Origin: Sphaerulina vaccinii
Taxonomy: Eukaryota; Ascomycota; Dothideomycetes; Mycosphaerellales; Mycosphaerellaceae
Assembly: GCA_022570795.1 (NCBI GenBank)
Contig: JAKUDP010000028.1
Coordinates: forward strand, 310,001-374,000
DNA: 64,000 bases
Direction of reading: 5' to 3'
Part shown: positions 22,419 through 32,000 of the stretch, piece by piece
Layout of the letters: the number at the start of each line of letters is the position of its first letter
Position numbering within the stretch: position 1 is the first letter of the stretch
Position numbers and translations under genes: made by a program
Notes under the pieces: generated by a model
Told to the model about the DNA's origin: nothing
Databases searched by the model: none
The model's input: the letters and a program-made list of their open reading frames with translations, nothing else

Positions 22419-22750
22419 CTCGCGAATATCTGGCGGAGCTCCTCGATCGCGTTGATAACTGGCCGAGTTTCGTGCAGCTCAGCAGCGAGAAAATTTGCGT
22501 GACGCTGAAGCTCCAGTTTCGCCTTCTTCTCCTCCAACAACTGCCGCTTAGTGTCGAACAGAGACTCCTTGGTCGCAACGATTTCCTGGAGGAGACTGAG
22601 CTCTGCAGACTGCTCGGCTGTGACTGCAGCTGTGTTGTTTGTGACAACCTGGTTGATTGACATGAGCTCTTTGATGGTTTGGGCTGTGCGAGTGGCTGCT
22701 GGGACCTCTGGGGCTTCTCTTCGGTTGGCTTCGGTTTGCTCGTTGCTCTC
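22419..22750 (-). CDS. Possible exon of a small coiled-coil protein (incomplete model)
   Basis: This frame encodes a strongly protein-like coiled coil: ELSLLQEIVATKESLFDTKR and QLLEEKKAKLELQRHANFLA, ending IEELRQIFAR at a good donor (GTAAGC, 22418). A CTAG acceptor at 22751-22754 would open the exon with ESNEQTEANRRE. I could not connect it to a start exon in phase: the ATG at 22858-22860 would need a different frame. A 57-nt downstream intron to an AG at about 22362 would give a short tail. A second frame is also open for 189 codons (22291-22860), but its composition looks like a shadow. This may be a real small gene with a missed exon or a decaying gene lying between two diverged repeats. 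Confidence 0.28.
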
Positions 22751-23004
22751 CTAGTGAGGCCGCGTGTTGGCAACGGGAGCGATGTTCTCTTCGTATGCTG
22801 GGATCGAATTAGTATAGGAAGAAACAGCGTGGAAAAGTCATGCCACTGACACTTGGACATCGTGCTTTTTCGTGTTCGCTTGGTGGACTGGAGTGTTCTT
22901 GTAAGAAGTTTAGTTGGTTGAAGAAGGGTACTTATATTGCAGTTGATGGAAAGTCATTCCCTTATGACAACAGCCTCGTCACAATCATATCGGACAGAGG
23001 ACTT

Positions 23005-23085
23005 CACCTGCCTCATTGCTACCTGTATCAGCTATGGAACAGAGCACCTCACCTGCCTTAATTGCTACCTGTATCGACAGCTGTC
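23005..23085. repeat. Two-copy 45-bp tandem duplication
   Basis: CACCTGCCTCATTGCTACCT at 23005 recurs at 23050 as CACCTGCCTTAATTGCTACC, each followed by TGTATC. Small local duplication in intergenic DNA. Confidence 0.7.
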
Positions 23086-23417
23086 GAGGTGGGTAGCTCA
23101 GTTGCATTCACTCAACGAGGAGGGACCTGTAGGAGCTCTAGTCGTTTATCAAAACTGTAGCTATCTGCTAGATGGTCAGTTACCTGTCATGACTGTTTCA
23201 CAGCTGTCGATCTCAGCTCCCCTTTCGAAACTTCACTCACATGTATTGTGTCGTGGTCCGCACGGACCTTTTCGTGAGGGTGACAGGTGCGATAATAGAC
23301 ACGACCATCATTGCCAGCATCATTCGCGCAGCTGTGCTTCCGGTCAATGCTTATAGTACTGACACAGCTGTCAACATCTTATTCTCCCAATGAAGCTATT
23401 AGGCCACGCGCCGAGCG

Positions 23418-23554
23418 GTCGCTACCGAAGTCGCTTGGCATTAACAACTTTCGTTACAGTATTAGAACCGCTACAGCTATTTGGTGGTTTCACTGTCCTC
23501 CAGCCAATGCTCGAGTATGCCCTTCTGCTGTGTTGGCCTGAAGGACAAGAGCAG
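23418..23554. repeat. Diverged direct repeat, copy 2
   Basis: Begins GTCGCTACCGAAGTCGCTTG and ends GAAGGACAAGAGCAG, matching 22042-22214 at both ends with the centre shortened by about 35 bp. Confidence 0.5.
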
Positions 23555-24017
23555 TCAAAGGGAGTGGTCGAAGTTCCGCAGACCGTCCTCTTTCTGACCT
23601 ATGAGTGATGTCCACTAATCCCGAGCCATGTGCTAGCTGTCCGAATATGCCTTCAAGGCAGTATGAGCAGGAGCCAGATCTGCTATGGGAGAACTCCAGA
23701 GTGCAGACGTCGGGCTACGTTCATGATAGACTGCGAGGTGCTTGTAGCTCGTCGTCTCTCGGAGGTTACATGCACATCTCTCGTATGTGATACACATCGA
23801 ATGTGTCCGTGCTCTCATCCGATATTTCTCTGTTTGGTCTACAGAACCAAAACACTGTGTGGCGCATCAGAGATAAAGCAGCCATCGTCTTGTGCCGGAG
23901 ACCGTACTTCCTATGAGGAGTGGTTTCGGGAACTCTGCCGTTGATAGGCAGCGTAGCAGTGAAGTGACATTGCAGCAAGCCCATGCTCGCCTGCGTAGCC
24001 TCTTTTCACAGCGCATT

Positions 24018-24902
24018 TTACCATCGCTGCCCATATCCTCCACCTCCTCGACCACGTCCTCGGCCTCCACCGCCATATCCGCCTCGACCACCCCCTCCAT
24101 AACCACCACCTCCATAGCTATCTCGCCCACCATATCCACCATCATATCCGCCTCTCTCGTCCACAGCCTCCTGTCTGATCGGCGCCTGCCGTCCCTTCAA
24201 CTCTTTGGACAACTTGTCAGTCTCCGACCTCATCTTCGCATATCCCAGATGCATCTTTCCAAAGAAATGATCCGCCAACCGCCTGTCATTGTCCAGTCGA
24301 GAAAGATATGCGCCACAGACATCACAAACTTGCAATTTCTGATGCCCACTCGGTCCTTGTGTGTCCGAGAGAGCTTTCAGGTCGCGCTCCAACTGTTCCT
24401 TCTCAATCTTCTGATGCTTCAGATCATGAAACTGCTGTACTGCCAGATTGACGCTCCCTTGCTCAGACATGATCTGTATCTCCACAATACCCGCCTCGAT
24501 GGTCCTAGTCAAGTCGCCAATCTTCTTAAGCATGGCTGTAGTCTGTCTGATCTCGTCGGGGGTCTTCTCCAACCTTCTCTGGGCGGACTCGATCCTTCTA
24601 TCGCACTCTCCGACGTAAGAGCCAATATCGCGTTGGTAGTCGAAGTCGAATCCCCATTCTCGCTTTTGTGAGTCGGATGCTGATTGGTATTCTTCGCGCA
24701 GGTTGGGAAGGTGTGTCTTCGAGCAGGGTCCGATGTCTTGTTTTGTGTTGGTGAAGAGGTCGTGAGGGCATGAGCCGCAGAGGTAGGAGCGGCAGACTTT
24801 GGGGTCGGTGATGGTGAGGGCGGGTTGTTTGGCCATTCCGGGGGCCTGCATCATGGAGTCGCCCATGAGCTGCTCGAGCAGCTTTCTCTGTTCGGCCGCC
24901 AT
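24018..24902 (-). CDS. LUC7: LUC7-like U1 snRNP splicing factor
   Basis: A 294-aa single-exon protein starting MAAEQRKLLEQLMGDSM. LUC7 proteins bind U1 snRNP and help choose 5' splice sites. The first zinc finger (CCCH) is seen as VCRSYLCGSCPHDLF then DIGPCSKTH at about residues 36-64; the second (C2H2) is CDVCGAYLSRLDNDRR then DHFFGKMHLGYAK at about 195-223. A long helical coiled region lies between (RIESAQRRLEKTPDEIRQTT). Instead of the RS/RE-rich tail of animal and plant LUC7-like proteins, the C terminus (about residues 248-294) is Gly/Arg/Tyr-rich with RGG-type repeats. An in-frame upstream extension to 25073 lacks family similarity. Head-to-head with GPI16 over 220 bp. Confidence 0.92.
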   Translation of the reverse strand: MAAEQRKLLEQLMGDSMMQAPGMAKQPALTITDPKVCRSYLCGSCPHDLFTNTKQDIGPCSKTHLPNLREEYQSASDSQKREWGFDFDYQRDIGSYVGECDRRIESAQRRLEKTPDEIRQTTAMLKKIGDLTRTIEAGIVEIQIMSEQGSVNLAVQQFHDLKHQKIEKEQLERDLKALSDTQGPSGHQKLQVCDVCGAYLSRLDNDRRLADHFFGKMHLGYAKMRSETDKLSKELKGRQAPIRQEAVDERGGYDGGYGGRDSYGGGGYGGGGRGGYGGGGRGRGRGGGGYGQRW

Positions 24903-25122
24903 GATAGATAGATGCTGAACTTGTCCTGGCGAGTGAGTGTGGGATGTTGTTGTGGATGTCTCTGGAGAAGAAGATCGAGAAGTAGAGACTAGTTCGCTAG
25001 CTTGGCTGGCGATCACAAGAAGAGAGGTCCCGGTCAAGGATGTTCTCCACACCTGTTCACAAACCAGCCTCACTGCAACCTCTACTAGTGCAGTGCAGTG
25101 CGAGGCGAGTGCGAGAAGAGAG
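24903..25122. promoter_or_regulatory. Bidirectional promoter, LUC7 / GPI16
   Basis: Only 220 bp separate the two start codons, so transcription of both must begin inside this segment. Both genes are constitutive cell functions. No TATA element or factor site is assigned. Confidence 0.55.
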
Positions 25123-27012
25123 ATGAAGTCGCTGTTGGTGGCGCTGTTGGCTCTCCCGTCGAGTCTGCTCAGCGCCGTGTATGCTTCACCCGCCGAATAT
25201 GACGAACACCTCCACCTGAAGCCGCTTCCAGGAGGTACTCTCTACGCTGGCTTCAACTTCACTGCATCGACTCCTCTAGCAGACTACGATCACCAGCACT
25301 TCCGTTTCTTTCCGAGATCGCTGGCTCAGATACTACAGTACACACACACGGCAGAGCTACATCTCCGCTTCGCGCTGGGACGATGGGATGAAGAGAGCTG
25401 GGGCAGTCGACCGCGCAATGGCAGGAGAGAAGGAGGCACGGGAGTTGAGCTGTGGGCATGGATGGAAGGTCCATCACAAGAAGAGGCAGAGGAGCGATGG
25501 AGTGGTCTGGTCAACAGCTTGAGTGGCCTCTTCTGTGCCAGTCTGAACTTCATCGATCAGACCAAGACGATATCACCCATCCTAAGCTTCCAGCCAGAGG
25601 GCTCACTACTGGCCAATAACGCAAGTCTACATCTTATGCACGGCATGCTGCCTCACGAAGTTGTGTGTACAGAGAACTTGACACCATTCCTCAAGCTTCT
25701 ACCATGCAAAGGCAAGGCTGGAGTGTCTAGTCTGCTAGATGGACACAAAGTGTTTGACGCCAATTGGCAGACTATGGCCATTGATGTTCGACCGCGGTGT
25801 GATACTGCTGGACAGTGCTCTCTCGAGATCGAGCAGACTGTAGACATGGTGCTGGACATTGAGAGGAGTATGCGACCACAGGACAACCCGATTCCTCGAC
25901 CACCACCCATCGACCAGATTATCTGCGATGAGACGAAGCCATACAATGGACAGGATACTTGCTACCCGAAACGACTTGAAGGCGACATGGCGTGGTCATT
26001 GAGGAATGTGTTCGGGAGGAACTTGCTTGGTAGCTGCCCACTAGGAGCCGCTAAGAACGCAGCCGTTGTATCACTGGATGTAACATCTTCAAGGAACGTT
26101 GAAGTCAAGCCAGAGTCGAGCTCCATCTCCTCGCCAGACTCCTCTTGGAGAACATATCACCTCAGAGAAGACTCGGAATTTGATCTCGTCTTACCACAAC
26201 ACGACCTCCAGAATGATGCTCAGCAAGAACAACCCCAGCTCCTCCGTGCAAGCAGACAAATCACGGGCTACGGCCAAGAACGCGGAGGCATGCACACCGT
26301 TATTGTCAACCCTCATCCGACAACCCAAAGGATCGTCTACCTCGAAAGTCTACCCTGGTACTTACGTCCCTACATGCACACCTTGAAGATCACAGGAGCC
26401 ACAACAGAAAATATGTACTACACGCCAGCCATCGACCGCCGCAAAGGCACACATCTCGAACTTCTACTCAACGTACCCGCCTTATCCACTGTCGAACTCA
26501 CATACGACTTCGAAAAGGCCATCCTGCGATATACCGAATACCCACCTGATGCCAATCGTGGCTTCGATGTCGCGCCCGCCATCATCAGAGTCCTGCCCGA
26601 CTCGGAGGGTAGCGAAGACAGCTATCTGCGTACAACTTCTCTCCTCTTACCTCTACCAACGCCGGATTTCAGTATGCCCTACAATGTCATCATTTTGACT
26701 TCGACTGTCATCGCTCTCGGCTTTGGTAGCATCTTCAACCTTCTGATCAGGAGATTTGTCTTGGTAGAGGAAGTACCGAAGGCTCCGCTGGGTGTGCTGA
26801 TTGGACGAGCAAAGGAGAAGATAGCTGCGCTGCGTGGCAAAGCAACGAAGGCGAAGGAAGATGTATTGGCTGGGGGAGGAAAGACTTCAGCGATAACTAC
26901 GGGATCTGCAGCTTTCGATCATGACCTCGGGACCATGTATTCCAGGAAAACGGGGACAAGACGTGGGAAGGATGACGGTGGGAACATAGCTGATGAGAAA
27001 ATAGATAGATGA
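25123..27012 (+). CDS. GPI16: GPI transamidase subunit GPI16 (PIG-T)
   Basis: 629 aa, single exon. Subunit of the ER-lumenal GPI transamidase that swaps a C-terminal signal for a GPI anchor. The chosen start gives a signal peptide, MKSLLVALLALPSSLLSAVYA, followed by the family's N-terminal block: LHLKPLPGGTLYAGFNF, RFFPRSLAQILQYTHTAELH, GRWDEESWG, GVELWAWME, and LNFIDQTKTISP. WSLRNVFGRNLLGSCPLGAA and ESLPWYLRPYMHTL are also typical. One C-terminal membrane helix lies at about residues 523-545 (PYNVIILTSTVIALGFGSIF), followed by a basic cytosolic tail of about 85 residues. The frame is open further upstream but without similarity. This window also contains a likely GPI-anchored client (GH3 enzyme at 46.6-49.5 kb). 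Confidence 0.93.
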   Translation: MKSLLVALLALPSSLLSAVYASPAEYDEHLHLKPLPGGTLYAGFNFTASTPLADYDHQHFRFFPRSLAQILQYTHTAELHLRFALGRWDEESWGSRPRNGRREGGTGVELWAWMEGPSQEEAEERWSGLVNSLSGLFCASLNFIDQTKTISPILSFQPEGSLLANNASLHLMHGMLPHEVVCTENLTPFLKLLPCKGKAGVSSLLDGHKVFDANWQTMAIDVRPRCDTAGQCSLEIEQTVDMVLDIERSMRPQDNPIPRPPPIDQIICDETKPYNGQDTCYPKRLEGDMAWSLRNVFGRNLLGSCPLGAAKNAAVVSLDVTSSRNVEVKPESSSISSPDSSWRTYHLREDSEFDLVLPQHDLQNDAQQEQPQLLRASRQITGYGQERGGMHTVIVNPHPTTQRIVYLESLPWYLRPYMHTLKITGATTENMYYTPAIDRRKGTHLELLLNVPALSTVELTYDFEKAILRYTEYPPDANRGFDVAPAIIRVLPDSEGSEDSYLRTTSLLLPLPTPDFSMPYNVIILTSTVIALGFGSIFNLLIRRFVLVEEVPKAPLGVLIGRAKEKIAALRGKATKAKEDVLAGGGKTSAITTGSAAFDHDLGTMYSRKTGTRRGKDDGGNIADEKIDR

Positions 27013-27076
27013 GAAAGCTGGAGCTGTAGGACAATTTAAAAAACGCACCGTGAGCTGCGACATCTCACTAGCTGAT

Positions 27077-27490
27077 GAGTGTCCTCCACTTCACATGTCA
27101 ACAAGTCGCCGACGGTGACTTTCACAGCATCAAATCCTCACGAGCACGAAAACTCACCGACGGCGACATTCCACTAGCCCCCGCAGAATATCGACCACTC
27201 GATGTGAGAAGAAGTGAGTGTCCTCCACTCCACGTACAGACAAGTCGCCGACGGTGACTTCACCTATGGAAGTGAAAAAGTCACCGAAGCAGACATCCCA
27301 TTAGCTCCCCGCTCATTGTCGACTACTCAGTGTGATACTTGAGAAGCAGTGTTCTCTCCACATACAGACAAGTCGCCGACGACGACTTGTGAGATGGCAC
27401 TGTATGAAAAGTACCCGAAGCAGACATTCCACTGACTTCTGCTCAGTGTCGACCTGTCAACGTGTGAAGAAGTCGCCGACGGCAAATCAT
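27077..27490. repeat. Palindromic tandem repeat array, about 3.5 units
   Basis: Units of about 100-140 bp, each headed by a GAGTGTCCTCCACT-like leader (27077, 27217, degenerate at 27347) and the core AAGTCGCCGACGGTGACTT, itself an inverted repeat (AAGTC/GACTT). Cores fall at about 27103, 27242, 27370 and 27470. Inverted-sense versions (AACTCACCGACGGCGACATT at about 27150; AAGTCACCGAAGCAGACATC at about 27279) alternate with them. Lies 65 bp after the GPI16 stop codon. Could be a 3'-UTR/terminator structure or a decayed satellite. Confidence 0.7.
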
Positions 27491-27734
27491 GTACCTGTCG
27501 ATCGATATCGAAAGGTGGTGGTAGTGAAGGAGCTTGCGTGTCCCATTGCTGGAGTCTCCAAGATCAATTGAGAAAAATATTGCAGGTCGTGGAGCATAGA
27601 AGCTTTCAAGCGTGACTCCACGTCACTTATGGTATATATCCTTCTCCTTCTCCTGCCTGCATATCACCAGATGCCACGGCTCTCGTGTCTCTAGCAGAGC
27701 AATCCAGAGACGTCGTTGGCAAGCGCAGCCTACT

Positions 27735-28716
27735 TCACTTCAAATGCCCCAACACAAAATTCCAAAAAACCTCATTATCATAATCCGGTCCAGCATCGAA
27801 GAAATGATCCTTTCCATGCACCCGTTCATATACGACTTCCAATCCACAACCCAACATTGCACCAACAACTTCATCACTCTGCTCTACTCCCACTCCAGTA
27901 TCCGCATCCCCGTGCATAATATACGTAGGAGGTAAACGGTTCTGATAAACATTCCTCGCCAACCTCCACTTCCTCTCATCCTCGACATTACCAACGTTGA
28001 TATGCCATAGTTTGGCGAGATTGGCATCATGTTGCATCCAAAGATACATTGCCATTCTCTTACTAGTAGCCTCATTGTTCGCCACAACTTCTCCATCAAC
28101 TTTCAGAAATTCTTCGACATCATGTCTCGATCCCAGCGATCTCCCCATAGCCGGAGGCATTGAATTGGTAAAGAACGTCCCTAAAGGATCTGTGATGGGG
28201 TAGATTGGAGCCAGGACGTTGGGTTTAGGGTCGACATATAAACCTGCTAGGAGGGCTAGATAGCCGCCTACTGAGCTGCCGGAGACTGCGAGACGGAGGC
28301 CATCGATTGAGTTTGGATCGTCTAAGTGGGAGGCGAGTGAGAAACGACAGAAGCGGACGCTGTCTGAGACGTCTTCTACGGCTTCTGCTATGCCAATTTG
28401 AGGAGCGAAACGGTAGTCTGCTGAGACGACGGCTATGGAGTATTTGTTTGCTGCGGAACGGAGCCAGGGTGGGAGTTGGTTGCGGTGGCCTTAGTATGTA
28501 TGTCAGTATACGATCGTAGGATATGAGATAAAGACGCGACGGTAGGATCTGATAGGAATTGGGTTTGTACATACCTTGTAGCAAACCACCGCCGTGGTAC
28601 CAAAGGAATATGGGTACCTTTTGAGCCCCATTGGATGGGAGGTATATGTCTAAGGAGATTTCTAGTTTGTCTACAGTCTTGTAGACGACTGTCTTTGTGG
28701 GCGCTATGGTGGCCAT
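27735..28716 (-). CDS. Alpha/beta hydrolase (hormone-sensitive-lipase-like esterase)
   Basis: Two exons: 28716-28575 and 28489-27735 (298 aa), with an 85-nt intron (GTATGT/AAG) inside the Gly codon of LLQGHRNQLPPW. Signatures in order: oxyanion motif WYHGGGLLQG at about residues 39-48; ADYRFAPQIGIAEAVEDV; nucleophile elbow SGSSVGGYLALLAG (G-S-S-V-G) at about 108-121; acid in MHGDADTGVG; and catalytic His in VHGKDHFFDAGPDYD near the C terminus. Substrate is unknown; similar fungal proteins act on small esters. No signal peptide, so cytosolic. Its ATG is 119 bp from the Copia insertion, so its original upstream region is displaced. Confidence 0.88.
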
Positions 28717-28830
28717 CTTGACTTCTTGACTCTATTGCAGGGTGGAAGAACGCTTGTATATCTCAGATCGTGCATGTTGTCGTTGAGAGTGAAGTTGAAG
28801 ATGGAAGTGGGGCTGATAGGCGCGGCGTAG

Positions 28831-28835
28831 CCTCG
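28831..28835. repeat. Target-site duplication, left (CCTCG)
   Basis: CCTCG directly abuts the left LTR and is repeated exactly after the right LTR. A 5-bp duplication is the usual size for Copia integrases. Confidence 0.9.
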
Positions 28836-29058
28836 TGATGCGAGGCAGTCGGTTACGTAATCACTTGGCAATTTCATGAATATTGGAATATATAGATCAG
28901 ATCGTGTAGGAGTCAACAACTAATAGTTCTAAGCAATCTATAGTGCGTTCTATATACTAAATTGCTCGCCAAGATCTAAGAAATCTCTATATAAGCCTAG
29001 AGGGCTAGTTTCTTATATTCTTAGCTTATATTTAGTATTTTCGGCTATCTGCGTAATA
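28836..29058 (-). repeat. 3' LTR of the Copia element
   Basis: 223 bp, read on plus from TGATGCGAGGCAGTCGG to TCTGCGTAATA. The outer (left) ~85 bp keep CA/TG dinucleotides; the inner end is RIP-mutated relative to the other LTR (CCGCGCAACA there, CTGCGTAATA here). Terminal TG...CA is preserved only on the outer side. Confidence 0.93.
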
Positions 29059-29067
29059 TACCCCTTT
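29059..29067 (-). other. Polypurine tract
   Basis: The minus strand reads AAAGGGGTA immediately before the 3' LTR, the expected position for second-strand priming. Confidence 0.7.
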
Positions 29068-32000
29068 AGCTAGTATAGCGTTATATATAGTAGTTGTCTG
29101 TCGACCTCCTTTCTAAAGTAGATATATACTATTATACCTAGGTACTACTAGTAGCTACCTCGCTACCTACTATTATATTAATTCCTACTAAGGAGAGTTT
29201 CTCTAACTCGTTTTAGTATATGCTTAGTAAGCGAGTATCGCTCGTTTCCTATGTTTTAGGCGTCGGTATCGGTTAAAGGCCTAGCTATGTAATAAACTAC
29301 TATTATTATTATATAGTAAGTAGTTTAGTAAAGCTATCTATAGGTATATTATATATTAGTATATATTCGACATTAAGCTTGTTGTTCTGCATCTCCTATC
29401 GTAGCTAGTATTAGTATATATTAATATATCGAAGCTTACTATTAACTATACCTTCTTTAGTTATTAATCGAATTATTTATTAGTTATTATAGTAGAGGGT
29501 TAGTATATTATCGAATATAATAGATAGTTGTTTAAATAGTAATTGCTACTAAATAAGCTCGCTTCTAGTATATAATAGTATAGTAAGCTCGGCCTTAGTA
29601 GTACTTTTTATAATAGTCGATTGCTTACTAGCTTTCTATAAGGTTAGTCTACTAAATATAAAGAATATATAGCTCTTAGAGCTCTTAAAGTTACTATAAT
29701 CTACAAAGCTAGCGTCGGAGGTACTAAGGAAGCTACCTTATTATAATAGAGGTACCTTATTACTATATATATATAGTAAGTAAGCCTTGAAGTAACTATA
29801 GACTAAGTATAATAGCTTAGTTTATAAGAGGTATCGAATATAGTAGTTTATAGCTTGGAGGTATACTTTCGTTAGATTAACTAAGTAATAACTAAGTATA
29901 GAGGCTGCTTTTGTAACGTCTAGCCTTGTTTTAATAGCATACTAGTTAATTGAACTAACGCGTTATTAGTAGTTAAGAACTAGCTATTTCTCGGTATAGT
30001 AGCTCTTAGGTATAGACTAATCTATATTTATAGGTATAGGTATATTAGTCTATTTGTCGCCTAGAGTAATACTAAACCTTCGTACTATATACTTAATATA
30101 CTTCTATTATAAGAGGTATATAAGCTTCTTAGCTCTATTTCTATAGATCTTAATACTAAGAAACTACTTTACTTTACCTTATAAAGTTATATTATAATAT
30201 TCGAATAGTTATTATTTAAGGGCTTATATATATACCTTGTTCTTCTTATAGTAGATTATAATAATATTATCTACGTAGAAGAAGACTAGTATACTCTTAT
30301 TATCGTAGTATAGGTATAGAACATCTAGTATTAGATATAGGCCAAACTCTAAAAGTAATATAGTAAACTTAGCCTACTATAATATAGAGGCTTCTTTAAG
30401 GCTATAGAGTACTTATAATAACTATAATACTTTGCCCTTCTATCTAAACCCCTTAGGCGCCTATATATATATAGTATAAGGTAGTAAGGTATTAAGAAAT
30501 ATATTAATAATATTAAATTGCTCTATTTCTATTCCGAAGGTAGTAGCTAATATATAGTAGAAGCAGAATATGCACGCTATTACTATAGCTATATAAGTGT
30601 CGAATATTGTACCTTAAAGGTCGCTACGTATATATAGTTGTGCCTTGTCTTATATATAATAAAACTATTTATCGAATTTATATTTAAATACCTAGGTTAA
30701 TAGCAATCTAGGTAGAAGCTTACGTTTACTTACTAGTACTTCTAACTTATCTACCTATAGAAAGGTGTTTATTTCTATAAGCTTGTTCTATTCTAAGTGC
30801 GCTGCGGTAGTAAATTATATAGCTTGTTTATATTTCTTTATAGCTTTCTAACCCCTTAGTTCTAGTAGCAAATCGTAGTAGTATAATAGCCTATCTTGCT
30901 TATAGCTTATTATAGTTATTAATACTATTAAGGCTACTATGCTATAAAGCTACAGACTCTACGTTATAGTTATACTATAATAGGATAGCTTAGAAAGCTA
31001 TATAAGGTTAGATTGCATACTAAGCTAAGTTATATTAGTAAGGGTATAAGCTTCGTAGTTTGTCGTAAATAGTAGTATTGCATTATTATTAGTACTTAAT
31101 CTACTTAATATAATATATATTAGATCGTCTATAGTATACCTTACTAGCTTAGAGCTAGTAAGTTCTACCCCTTAATCTATTAGTAGTAGTAGAGATAGTA
31201 GTAGTAGGGGTCCTATATCTAGTATAGTAGTAGAGTATTCCCTATACCTTGGTTTATCTATACTATTACTATATAGTCTATAGTCTATTATATATAGGCG
31301 TTTCGATAGAAACTATAATTTGTTATCGATTATCTTAATATTAATCTTAGGCGCTCTTACCTCTTTAGAGGGACTATAGGGATATTCGGGCTCCTCTAGT
31401 AGTAGTATCTATATACTAGAAGGAGCTTCTACGTCTTTATACCCCTGTTTCCGAGTAAGATCTGCCTATATTAAGTATTGTAGGTAATTCTACTTAGGTA
31501 GTAAAGTTAGTATATTGCCTAGAAATAGCTATTCTATAACTTTTGCTACTATTTCTATTACAACCTACGAGTTGTTAGAGGTATTTGCAGAGCTCTAATT
31601 AGCTAAGGGCTCTTATATATAATTATCGGTATTATATAGAGTATCTACGATTAGTCGTTATACTAGATTAGTCGCATATTAACCTAATAACTAGAGATTA
31701 TATAACTTAGCTATAATAGCCTTTTTATATCTATATAAGGTATGTCGATATCGTCTAATAAGCTAGGTATAACAACTATAATATCTAAGTCGCCTAGTTA
31801 ATAGAACTACCTCTTATTAAAGTATATATAGGAAGTAGTAATTATATACTTTTAAGATAGTACCTATACTCTATATATATTATTACTAATAAAGCTATAG
31901 AGGTAGCTAATATAAGCTCGTACTAGTATCTTTTCTAGCTTCTTAGGTTAGTCTATACTAACCTTATAAATATAGGCCTTATAGCTAAATATATAGAGGT

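Larger units (their letters stand above)
22861..24017. other. Intergenic region with short repeats
   Basis: Contains a two-copy 45-bp tandem duplication (23005-23085) and the second copy of the long diverged repeat (23418-23554). The palindrome ACAGCTGT occurs near 23077, 23202 and 23360. No gene is supported; the LUC7 stop codon lies at the right edge. Confidence 0.4.

Noticed and set aside
22291..22860. 189-codon open frame on minus overlapping the coiled-coil frame
   Set aside because: Gln/Ser/Arg-rich composition typical of a shifted reading of a helical coding segment; the alternative frame is far more protein-like.
28704..28919. ORF crossing the Copia border and hydrolase start
   Set aside because: It begins inside the LTR and ends within the hydrolase start region in another frame; an artefact of the insertion junction.
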